From assembly GCA_900756495.1 (NCBI GenBank), contig CAAEKI010000270.1, positions 1 through 7,024 of the forward strand: 7,024 nt of DNA, written 5' to 3'. Origin of the DNA: an uncultured Oscillospiraceae bacterium (GTDB taxonomy: Bacteria; Bacillota; Clostridia; Oscillospirales; Oscillospiraceae). The notes under the pieces are model-generated. The model worked only from the letters and a program-made list of their open reading frames with translations. It was not told where the DNA came from and ran no database searches. The stretch's first letter is position 1; each line of letters starts with the position of its first letter. The translations under genes and the position numbers were made by a program. Of the stretch, positions 1 to 4,992 are shown piece by piece.

Positions 1-23
1 CCCGGCCTTTCATGCCGCTGCAC

Positions 24-1358
24 CTATTTGACAGTGGAGATCCGCCACCGATTGGAGCGGTAAAACCAGTATCCCACAGGTACCGAGCTGGCCACCGCCA
101 CGCCGCAGGCGATATACACGCCGTATACGCCCAGGAACTGATTCAAAACAATCGCCAGTATCAGTCGAACCACAATACAGTTGAGGAACGTGTTCCACAT
201 AATAAAAATGGTGTGCCCTGAACCTGTAGCCAGGGTGTTGTAGGTAAACATCCCCGCGTAGAAGAGCTGACAGACAATCTCAATGCGCAGATTGATCACT
301 GCCCAATTTTGAACCTCCGGGTCAGGTGTGAAAACGGCGCAGAGCTGCGGGGCGAAGAGCTCGGCGATGACGATAATGATTGCCGCCATCCCCAGAGTAA
401 TCTTCATACAGGTCTTCATCACATCCTCTGCCCGGTCAAAGAGCTTGGCGCCGATACACTGTGCACACATGGTACCCGCCCCGCCGGTCATAGCGGTGAT
501 AAATACCTGACAGAAATCCCGAATCTTGTTTGCCACGCCGTTGCCTGCGGAAACCGCCACGCCATAGTCGTTAATCAGGGTCACCACAGTGAGCCATGAG
601 ATGCTGGCGATGGTAAATTGGAGTGCAGTAGGCATGCCCAGACGCAGTGTGTCTTTCACCATATCCTTGGGAAGGCGCAGGTACTTGAACCGCACGCCCA
701 GTTCCTCTCCGTGGCGCAGGGAGAAAATAAGCGCCGTGATAAAGGACACTGCCTGACCGATGACGGTGGCCAGAGCGGCACCCTGAACCCCCCAGCGGAA
801 AACCGCCATAAAGAGGATATCCAGAAATACATTCAGACACACCGATACGATGATACAATACAGCGGAACTCGAGAGTTTCCAACCCCCCGAAGGATGGCC
901 GAGAGCGCATTGTAACTAAAGATGAAGAAAATACCTACCGCGCAGATGGAAAAGTAGGCCACCGTCTCCTCCATGGCGGGCGCCCGCAGCAGGGTCATAA
1001 GGGGCTGGGTAAAGATCAGAAATCCTGCCGCCGCGACGACGCCTACCAGCAGGCACAGCAGAAAGAGCGTCCCTGCCGCCCGCTTGCGCTGACCGTGCTC
1101 TCCTTTGCCGAAATACTGACCCACCAGGATATTGCCGCCCACAGTCAGGCCGATGGCAATCTGGGTGACCATATTGGTGACAATGCTGGCGGTATTGATG
1201 GCCGAAACACCCACGTCGCCCACGCAGTGCCCCGCCACAATAATATCCGTAATACTGTATACCGCCTGCAGCAGACTGGAAGCCACCAGAGGCGTCGCAT
1301 AGCGCACCAGCTGTTTGGATACGCTGCCCCGGGTCAAGTCGTTTTGTACACCGGGCAT
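24..1358 (-). CDS. MATE family multidrug/metabolite efflux transporter
   Basis: A 444-residue inner-membrane antiporter of the MATE family (usual length about 440-460), expected to export cationic drugs or small organic compounds using a Na+ or H+ gradient. The protein is hydrophobic almost throughout, consistent with twelve membrane helices in two halves. Family hallmarks visible are the N-terminal stretch with Pro23 and the TDIIVAG turn (residues 37-43), the LRGVGNSRVPLY loop (156-167), the helix with LNVFLD (175-180), and WGVQGAALATVIGQ (189-202). The ATG has a strong ribosome site (GAGGAGGG, 1365-1372) 6-7 bases upstream; the stop is TAG at 24-26, so the gene is complete. It lies downstream of the HxlR gene on the same strand, but a terminator and a separate promoter lie between, so it is probably its own transcript. 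Substrate is not readable from sequence; export of a plant phenolic would suit the neighbouring operon but is inference. Confidence 0.93.
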   Translation of the reverse strand: MPGVQNDLTRGSVSKQLVRYATPLVASSLLQAVYSITDIIVAGHCVGDVGVSAINTASIVTNMVTQIAIGLTVGGNILVGQYFGKGEHGQRKRAAGTLFLLCLLVGVVAAAGFLIFTQPLMTLLRAPAMEETVAYFSICAVGIFFIFSYNALSAILRGVGNSRVPLYCIIVSVCLNVFLDILFMAVFRWGVQGAALATVIGQAVSFITALIFSLRHGEELGVRFKYLRLPKDMVKDTLRLGMPTALQFTIASISWLTVVTLINDYGVAVSAGNGVANKIRDFCQVFITAMTGGAGTMCAQCIGAKLFDRAEDVMKTCMKITLGMAAIIIVIAELFAPQLCAVFTPDPEVQNWAVINLRIEIVCQLFYAGMFTYNTLATGSGHTIFIMWNTFLNCIVVRLILAIVLNQFLGVYGVYIACGVAVASSVPVGYWFYRSNRWRISTVK

Positions 1359-1364
1359 TTGAAT

Positions 1365-1372
1365 CCCTCCTC
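1365..1372 (-). promoter_or_regulatory. Shine-Dalgarno site of the MATE gene
   Basis: On the minus strand this reads GAGGAGGG, a near-perfect anti-16S match about 6-7 bases before the ATG at 1358. It fixes the MATE start. Confidence 0.75.
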
Positions 1373-1409
1373 AAATCACAGAAAAGCTCGTTTTTCTATC
1401 CTGCCTGTA

Positions 1410-1438
1410 ATACTAATCGCCTATCGCCGTTTGTGCAA
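1410..1438 (-). promoter_or_regulatory. Candidate sigma-A promoter of the MATE gene
   Basis: Read on the minus strand: a -35-like TTGCAC (1438-1433), a spacer of exactly 17 bases, then a -10-like TAGTAT (1415-1410; four of six consensus positions). Transcription would start near 1403, leaving a leader of about 45 bases before the MATE ATG. The -35 is only half consensus, so the call rests on spacing and position. Confidence 0.4.
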
Positions 1439-1451
1439 CCCCCACCTTTTG

Positions 1452-1487
1452 GTCAGTTACTGACATTTTGGTATCTGGTGCAGATAC
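1452..1487. repeat. Two adjacent short inverted repeats upstream of the MATE promoter
   Basis: GTCAG-TTA-CTGAC (1452-1464) and GTATCTG-GTG-CAGATAC (1471-1487) are both perfect inverted repeats with 3-base spacers, separated by six bases. They sit just upstream of the candidate MATE -35 and directly beside the HxlR terminator. Such dyads could be operator sites for a dimeric winged-helix regulator such as the adjacent HxlR protein. Alternatively they are chance structure; the second overlaps the U-tract side of the terminator. Confidence 0.4.
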
Positions 1488-1518
1488 AAAAGCCGCGGCG
1501 GCAATCAGCCGCCGCGGC
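1484..1518 (-). terminator. Intrinsic terminator of the HxlR gene
   Basis: The arms 1492-1502 (GCCGCGGCGGC) and 1508-1518 (GCCGCCGCGGC) are perfectly complementary over 11 all-G/C pairs around a 5-base loop. On the minus strand the stem is followed by TTTTGTAT (1491-1484). It lies 16 bases past the HxlR stop codon, so it should end that transcript before the MATE gene. Confidence 0.85.
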
Positions 1519-1533
1519 ACAGCCCGCGTTCCG

Positions 1534-2016
1534 CTATTTCTCTGTCTCTGCCGTCTCCTCAGCTCCACCGCTCTGGTGGTCGATGCCGGGCCAGAAGTGA
1601 TTTGCCTCCATAATATCCCGCAGGGCATCCACATATTTTCCCGACTTATGCACGGTAAAAGCGTTGGCGTCTATGGGTATGTCCAGCTCGTTCATCCGGC
1701 GGATACTCCAAATATAGAGAATGTCCAAGGCCGGGATAAGCTGCTCACCGCTGGGCGTAAGGACGTACTCCACCTTAGGCGGGACCGTATCATAGGAAAT
1801 GCGGCGGATCAACCCGGCAGCCACCAGCTCTCTGAGCTGCTGGCTGAACACTTTTTCCGAAATAGGTAAGGTCTTCAGCGTCTGATTAAACCGAATGGAA
1901 CCATGAGTGTAAATTTCATGGAGAATGGTCATCTTCCACTTCCCGCCGATACAGTGCAGCACATAGTGGTAGGGGTTCGTCGGGGAGTTGAACTCTTCAG
2001 CGCGCACAGCATTCAC
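1534..2016 (-). CDS. HxlR-family winged-helix transcriptional regulator
   Basis: A 160-residue DNA-binding regulator of the HxlR (MarR-like winged helix) family. The diagnostic core runs from about residue 19 to 105: IGGKWKMTIL (23-32), IRFNQTLKTLPISEKVFSQQ (41-60, the recognition-helix region), LRELVAAGLIRR (61-72), then the wing with VEYVLTPSGEQL (82-93). The start is GTG at 2016: no in-frame ATG lies nearby, a stop lies in frame at 2068-2070, and no other start codon is found between. The ribosome site is weak. Two oddities: the Cys that typically precedes the GGKW block by ten residues, used as a thiol switch in members such as YodB, is Asn14 here, and the only Cys is Cys22; and there is a C-terminal tail of about 50 residues beyond the usual domain. 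It is divergent from the catabolic operon, so it may control the operon, the MATE gene or itself; this is inference. Confidence 0.9.
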   Translation of the reverse strand: MNAVRAEEFNSPTNPYHYVLHCIGGKWKMTILHEIYTHGSIRFNQTLKTLPISEKVFSQQLRELVAAGLIRRISYDTVPPKVEYVLTPSGEQLIPALDILYIWSIRRMNELDIPIDANAFTVHKSGKYVDALRDIMEANHFWPGIDHQSGGAEETAETEK

Positions 2017-2066
2017 CTCTGTCTTGGATTCACCGGACGATCCGGCTGACTGCTTGCACCTATAGT

Positions 2067-2072
2067 ATCATA
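2067..2072 (-). promoter_or_regulatory. Possible -10 element for the HxlR gene
   Basis: On the minus strand this reads TATGAT (five of six consensus positions), about 50 bases before the GTG start. No convincing -35 lies 16-18 bases upstream, so the promoter would depend on an activator or be weak, or the match is chance. Confidence 0.3.
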
Positions 2073-2126
2073 AAAACCGCATCGACCACAAGGAAAAAAT
2101 CTCTGTTTTTTAGCTCATTAGATGCC

Positions 2127-2172
2127 AAAAGTGCTGGTTAACAAAATTTTTGCCAAAAATCTGTGCACTTTT
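2127..2172. repeat. Inverted repeat AAAAGTGC / GCACTTTT upstream of the operon promoter
   Basis: AAAAGTGC at 2127-2134 and its exact complement GCACTTTT at 2165-2172 flank a 30-base spacer. TGCCAAAA also occurs twice as a direct repeat (2123-2130 and 2151-2158). The block ends about 30 bases before the candidate -35, a typical position for an activator or regulator site. No known operator is recognised. Confidence 0.35.
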
Positions 2173-2202
2173 AACAAGGGAGTATTTTCCGGAACTTTCT
2201 CC

Positions 2203-2231
2203 TTGACATTTTGCATGAAAACAGGCAGAAT
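2203..2231 (+). promoter_or_regulatory. Candidate sigma-A promoter of the catabolic operon
   Basis: A perfect -35 hexamer TTGACA (2203-2208), 17 bases of spacer, and a -10-like CAGAAT (2226-2231; four of six consensus positions). Transcription would begin near 2238, giving a leader of about 135 bases ahead of the first cupin. A TATAAG at 2236-2241 is a stronger -10 look-alike but is 27 bases from this -35. A second, weaker arrangement (TTGCAC 2316-2321, 17 bases, TACACT 2339-2344) would place the start right at the ribosome site. Confidence 0.5.
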
Positions 2232-2244
2232 TGTTTATAAGGTT

Positions 2245-2298
2245 CCCACAAATGGCCACACTTACCTCCCGGTATGTGGGTACTTTGGGGTTACCTAC
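2245..2298 (+). promoter_or_regulatory. Leader RNA with two mutually exclusive hairpins
   Basis: CCCACA (2245-2250) can pair with TGTGGG (2275-2280). The same second arm, as GTGGGTA (2276-2282), can pair instead with TTACCTAC (2291-2298, including one G-U pair) around a 9-base loop. Two competing structures in a leader are the layout of a switch, but the stems are short (6-7 pairs) and no U-tract terminator follows. No known riboswitch is recognised. Confidence 0.25.
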
Positions 2299-2300
2299 TT

Positions 2301-2331
2301 ACAAAATTGTGTGTATTGCACAAATTTGTGT
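2301..2331. repeat. Tandem near-identical 12-mers with a perfect 12-bp palindrome
   Basis: ACAAAATTGTGT (2301-2312) and ACAAATTTGTGT (2320-2331) match at 11 of 12 positions and start 19 bases apart, close to two helical turns. The second copy contains the perfect palindrome CACAAATTTGTG (2319-2330). This is the geometry of a two-site operator for a dimeric regulator. It lies about 65-95 bases downstream of the candidate start, 26 bases before the ribosome site, so it could act as a roadblock or overlap a second promoter. Confidence 0.4.
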
Positions 2332-2372
2332 TCTTCGTTACACTATTAACAGTCTTAAAGGAGTCAAACGCA

Positions 2373-2705
2373 ATGGATGTCATCAACTTTTACGACGAGA
2401 TGGCGCGGCTTGAGGCCAACGATACCCCCGGCACGCGGGATCTGCTGAAGGCGGACTGCTTCAACGTGGAGGTGCGTGTCTACAGCGAAAAGCACACGCC
2501 CCGGCTGCACACCTGCAGCCAAGATGAATTTACTTATGTCCTGAAGGGTGAAATCGACATGGTCGTGGAGGGGGAAACCCATCACCTGAAGGCTGGCGAG
2601 GGTATTTTGGTACAGGCCGGCAAGAAGCACGATACCCGTCCCTGTGAGGGGGCTTCCTGGATGCTGGTGGCAAAAGAGCCCCACGCACATCATTTTTATT
2701 CTTAA
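2373..2705 (+). CDS. Small single-domain cupin, variant metal site (first gene of the operon)
   Basis: A 110-residue protein that is essentially one cupin beta-barrel. Cupin motif 1 is visible as LHTCSQDEFTYVLKG (45-59) and motif 2 as AGEGILVQAGKKH (74-86). Probable metal ligands are His46, Cys48, Glu52 and His86: the second His of the canonical HxH is Cys48, and the Pro of motif 2 is Gln81. The C-terminus is His-rich (HAHHF, 104-108). The start chosen is the ATG at 2373, 9 bases after AAAGGAG (2357-2363); the frame stays open 33 codons upstream but that stretch is AT-rich leader. It opens the operon, 45 bases before a second cupin. Cupins this small catalyse isomerisation, lyase or dioxygenase reactions or simply bind ligands; which applies here cannot be told. 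Oxygen-dependent chemistry is unlikely if the host is anaerobic. Confidence 0.88.
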   Translation: MDVINFYDEMARLEANDTPGTRDLLKADCFNVEVRVYSEKHTPRLHTCSQDEFTYVLKGEIDMVVEGETHHLKAGEGILVQAGKKHDTRPCEGASWMLVAKEPHAHHFYS

Positions 2706-2750
2706 GCTTTCCCTGTTTTGCAAATATTAATATAAAGGAGCGATTTCATC

Positions 2751-3101
2751 ATGATCAAGCGTACTCTCGAGGATCTGAGCACCTACAATGCCCCCGGTCA
2801 CTTTGACTGCAAGTGCATGCGTTATCACGGCAAGGACGAGACCGGCGCTGAGAAGTTCTGGATTGGTATGTCCGTATTCCTGCCCGGCGGCGGCGCTGAG
2901 TGGGCTTACGAGGATAACCCGCTGGAGAAGGTCTACTATGTACTCGAGGGCGAGATGACCGTCACCGACAAGGACGGCAAGAAGTATGTAATCCATAAGG
3001 ACGAGTGCATCTCCTTCCCCCCCAACGAGGGCCGCGGCCTGAAGAATGAGAGCAATCTGCCCGCCCGGATGCTGGTGGTCATCAACTACCCCAACACCTA
3101 A
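2751..3101 (+). CDS. Small single-domain cupin lacking canonical metal ligands
   Basis: A 116-residue cupin-fold protein. Barrel motifs are recognisable: [20 protein letters not shown] (44-63) with VLEGEM just after (64-69), and [18 protein letters not shown] (82-99). However, the HxH of motif 1 is replaced by Trp51-x-Tyr53, and the His of motif 2 is replaced by Gly96 or its neighbours; only the Glu (Glu59) and the Pro/Gly framework remain. A normal 3-His/1-Glu metal site therefore cannot form, which argues for a metal-independent binding or structural role, or chemistry with other residues. The ATG follows AAAGGAG (2734-2740) by 10 bases. It lies between the first cupin and the SDR reductase, 43 bases before the latter, and its codon use is GC-biased like the enzymes. 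A heteromeric pair with the first cupin is plausible; no function is assigned. Confidence 0.87.
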   Translation: MIKRTLEDLSTYNAPGHFDCKCMRYHGKDETGAEKFWIGMSVFLPGGGAEWAYEDNPLEKVYYVLEGEMTVTDKDGKKYVIHKDECISFPPNEGRGLKNESNLPARMLVVINYPNT

Positions 3102-3144
3102 TCATCTGGACCTTTTACTTAAAAATTCAAGGAGGAAGATCGCT

Positions 3145-3954
3145 ATGGTTCCCGTGAAAAAGGATTTCGTAAAGAATATGTTCTCTGTTGAGGGCAAGGT
3201 CGCTCTGGTTACCGGCGCTACCGGCGCTCTGGGCTGCGTCCTGGCCAAGGCTTACGGCTATGCCGGCGCCAAGGTCTTCATGACCGGCCGCAACGACGCC
3301 AAGCTGAAGGCTCTGGAGGATGAGTTCAAGGCCGAGGGCATTGACTGTGCCTACCACGTGGCCGATCCCGCCGTGGAGTCCGACGTCGAGGGCCTCATCA
3401 AGGCCTGTGTGGACAAGTATGGCTGCATCGACATTCTGGCTGTGGCTCACGGCTACAACAAGCCTCAGAACGTGCTGGAGCAGTCCGTCGCCGACTGGCA
3501 GAAGATTATGGACGCCGACTGCAAGTCCGTGTACATCGTCACCAAGTATGTCGCTCACCAGATGGTGGCCCAGTATGAGGCTGACAACACCAAGCGCGGC
3601 AAGATGGTCATCGTGACCTCTCAGCGCTCCAAGCGCGGCATGGCCGGCTATACTGGCTACTGCACCTCCAAGGGCGGCGCCGACCTGATGGTCTCCTGCC
3701 TGGCCTGCGATCTGACCGCTAAGTACGGCATCAACGTCAACTCCATCTGCCCCACCGTGTTCCGCAGCGATTTGACCGAGTGGATGTTCGATCCCGAGTC
3801 CGCCGTCTACAAGAACTTCCTCAACCGTGAGCCCATCGGCCGTCTCGGCGAGCCCGAGGACTTTGTCGGCTACGCTCTGTTCCTCTCCTCCGATGCCTCC
3901 AACTTTATCACTGGCAGCAACTGCGACTGCTCCGGCGGCTACCTGACCGTCTAA
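3145..3954 (+). CDS. SDR-family oxidoreductase, probable phloroglucinol reductase
   Basis: A 269-residue classical-length short-chain dehydrogenase/reductase with one Rossmann domain. The nucleotide-binding turn is TGATGALG (23-30). Arg49 in the loop after strand beta-2 (MTGRN, 46-50) favours NADP(H). The catalytic residues Ser159, Tyr172 and Lys176 are in place (Ser 13 before Tyr, then YCTSK). Unusual points: the NNAG-type motif reads AVAHG (99-103), and the Asn of the catalytic tetrad aligns with Asp125 (MDADCKSVY). The C-terminal part ([20 protein letters not shown], 233-252; then [11 protein letters not shown]) is standard for the family. The ATG follows AAGGAGG (3129-3135) by 9 bases. 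Given the neighbouring hydrolase, hydroxyacid dehydrogenase and BKACE, the proposed job is NADPH-dependent reduction of phloroglucinol to dihydrophloroglucinol in the cytoplasm. The SDR call is firm; the substrate is inference. Another keto/enol reductase activity is the alternative. Confidence 0.88.
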   Translation: MVPVKKDFVKNMFSVEGKVALVTGATGALGCVLAKAYGYAGAKVFMTGRNDAKLKALEDEFKAEGIDCAYHVADPAVESDVEGLIKACVDKYGCIDILAVAHGYNKPQNVLEQSVADWQKIMDADCKSVYIVTKYVAHQMVAQYEADNTKRGKMVIVTSQRSKRGMAGYTGYCTSKGGADLMVSCLACDLTAKYGINVNSICPTVFRSDLTEWMFDPESAVYKNFLNREPIGRLGEPEDFVGYALFLSSDASNFITGSNCDCSGGYLTV

Positions 3955-3989
3955 ACCAGTCCATCAACTTTTGAAGGAGAACGAGCGCA

Positions 3990-4925
3990 ATGAACATTAA
4001 GAACGTAGTAGTAGTCGGCGGCGGCATGATGGGCAACGCCCTGGCGATGGTCTTCGCCTCCGCCCCCGACCTGCACGTTACCCTGAAGACCCGCAAGCTG
4101 CGCGACGACCGCTGGGACGCCATCATCAACAACTTCGACATTATGATCGCCCGCGGCGCTGCCACCGAGCAGGAGAAGAAGGACGTCATGTCCCGCATCC
4201 ACTTTGAAGAGGACGAGGCCAAGGCCTATACCGACGCCGACTTTATCATCGAGTGCGCCCCTGAGGTGATGGAGACCAAGCAGAACCTGTTCGCGGGCAT
4301 TGAGAACTACTGCTCTGACAAGTGCATTCTGGCCACCAACACCTCCGTCATGAGCCCCACTGAGATCTCCGAGAAGTGCAAGCACCGCGAGCGCGTTGTG
4401 GGCGCCCACTTCTGGAATCCCGGCCACCTCATTCCCCTGGTGGAGGTGGTCAAGTCCAACTACACCTCCGATGAGGTAATGGATGCCACTATGGCTCTTA
4501 TGACCAAGGTAGGCAAGAAGCCCATCTACTGCAAGAAGGACGTGCCCGGCTTTGTTGCCAACCGTCTGCAGCACGCCCTGTGGCGCGAGGCTTTCTACAT
4601 GGTGGAGAACGGCATTGCCGACGCTAAAACCGTGGACGACGCCTGCAAGTATGGTCCTGGTCTCCGCTGGCCTGTGATGGGTCCCATGGAGAACTCCGAC
4701 GTAGTGGGTATCCAGCTCTCCAAGAACATCCACGACTACATTCTGCCCCACCTGGCCGACAACCACGAGCCCTCCAAGTGCCTGCAGGAGATGCTGGATC
4801 GCGGAGACTTGGGCTTCAAGACCGGGAAGGGCTGGCAGGAGTGGACCGCCGAGGAGATGCAGGCCTCCAACACCGGCCTTCGGGAGTACCTCATCGACTA
4901 CATCGCCAAGCAGAAAAAGGCTTAA
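3990..4925 (+). CDS. 3-hydroxyacyl-CoA dehydrogenase-family enzyme, probable 3-hydroxy-5-oxohexanoate dehydrogenase
   Basis: A 311-residue enzyme of the 3-hydroxyacyl-CoA dehydrogenase family. The N-terminal Rossmann domain carries VVVVGGGMMG (GxGxxG at 10-15), the ECAPE segment (88-92) and NTS (117-119). The catalytic dyad is His140 in HFWNP (140-144) with Glu152 twelve residues later. The helical C-terminal domain has DVPGFVANRL (184-193) and GLRWPVMGPMENSDVVGI (224-241). It is somewhat longer than clostridial Hbd (about 280). Strand beta-2 ends VTLKTRKLRD rather than the acid usual for NAD, so NADP(H) use is possible. The start follows AAGGAG (3974-3979) by 10 bases. The free hydroxyacid relative L-carnitine dehydrogenase also pairs with a BKACE enzyme; here the proposed reaction is oxidation of 3-hydroxy-5-oxohexanoate to triacetate. 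Family is certain, substrate inferred. A fatty-acid or butyrate role is less likely, since no thiolase or crotonase is adjacent. Confidence 0.88.
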   Translation: MNIKNVVVVGGGMMGNALAMVFASAPDLHVTLKTRKLRDDRWDAIINNFDIMIARGAATEQEKKDVMSRIHFEEDEAKAYTDADFIIECAPEVMETKQNLFAGIENYCSDKCILATNTSVMSPTEISEKCKHRERVVGAHFWNPGHLIPLVEVVKSNYTSDEVMDATMALMTKVGKKPIYCKKDVPGFVANRLQHALWREAFYMVENGIADAKTVDDACKYGPGLRWPVMGPMENSDVVGIQLSKNIHDYILPHLADNHEPSKCLQEMLDRGDLGFKTGKGWQEWTAEEMQASNTGLREYLIDYIAKQKKA

Positions 4926-4992
4926 CCCTGTTTATACCCGTTTTACGACGGAGTTATAAAAACTAATTTTAAGATTTTGGAGGAACAAAATC

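Larger units (their letters stand above)
2017..2372. other. 356-bp divergent regulatory region between the HxlR gene and the catabolic operon
   Basis: This AT-rich gap has no credible gene. It holds a possible -10 for the HxlR gene (2067-2072), an inverted and direct repeat pair (2127-2172), a promoter for the plus-strand operon (2203-2231), and a leader of about 135 bases containing alternative hairpins (2245-2298) and a direct repeat with a palindrome (2301-2331), before the ribosome site at 2357-2363. I do not recognise a known riboswitch class in it. Confidence 0.6.

Noticed and set aside
618..1463. Plus-strand open frame (281 codons) opposite the MATE gene
   Set aside because: The protein is hydrophilic and unlike any family I recognise, and the minus strand gives a clean twelve-helix transporter with a strong ribosome site.
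2122..2349. Small plus-strand open frame (75 codons) in the divergent regulatory region
   Set aside because: No ribosome site, starts upstream of the likely promoter, spans the promoter and repeats, and the composition is that of AT-rich noncoding DNA.
2274..2372. Upstream start extending the first cupin by 33 residues
   Set aside because: The extension translates leader sequence with repeats and has no ribosome site, whereas the ATG at 2373 follows AAAGGAG at ideal spacing and starts right at the cupin domain.
2373..3101. Calling the two cupins a quercetin-type dioxygenase system
   Set aside because: Each is a single small domain, one lacks the metal ligands, and the rest of the operon is anaerobic oxygen-independent chemistry; the flavonoid context alone is not evidence.
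3046..3144. Upstream start extending the SDR by 33 residues, overlapping cupin 2
   Set aside because: The ATG at 3145 has a near-perfect AAGGAGG site and places the Rossmann motif at the usual position; the extension has no support.
3951..4766. Minus-strand open frame (271 codons) opposite the hydroxyacid dehydrogenase gene
   Set aside because: A mirror of codon bias: low-complexity Val/Gly/His/Leu protein, no ribosome site, fully covered by a real gene with intact motifs.
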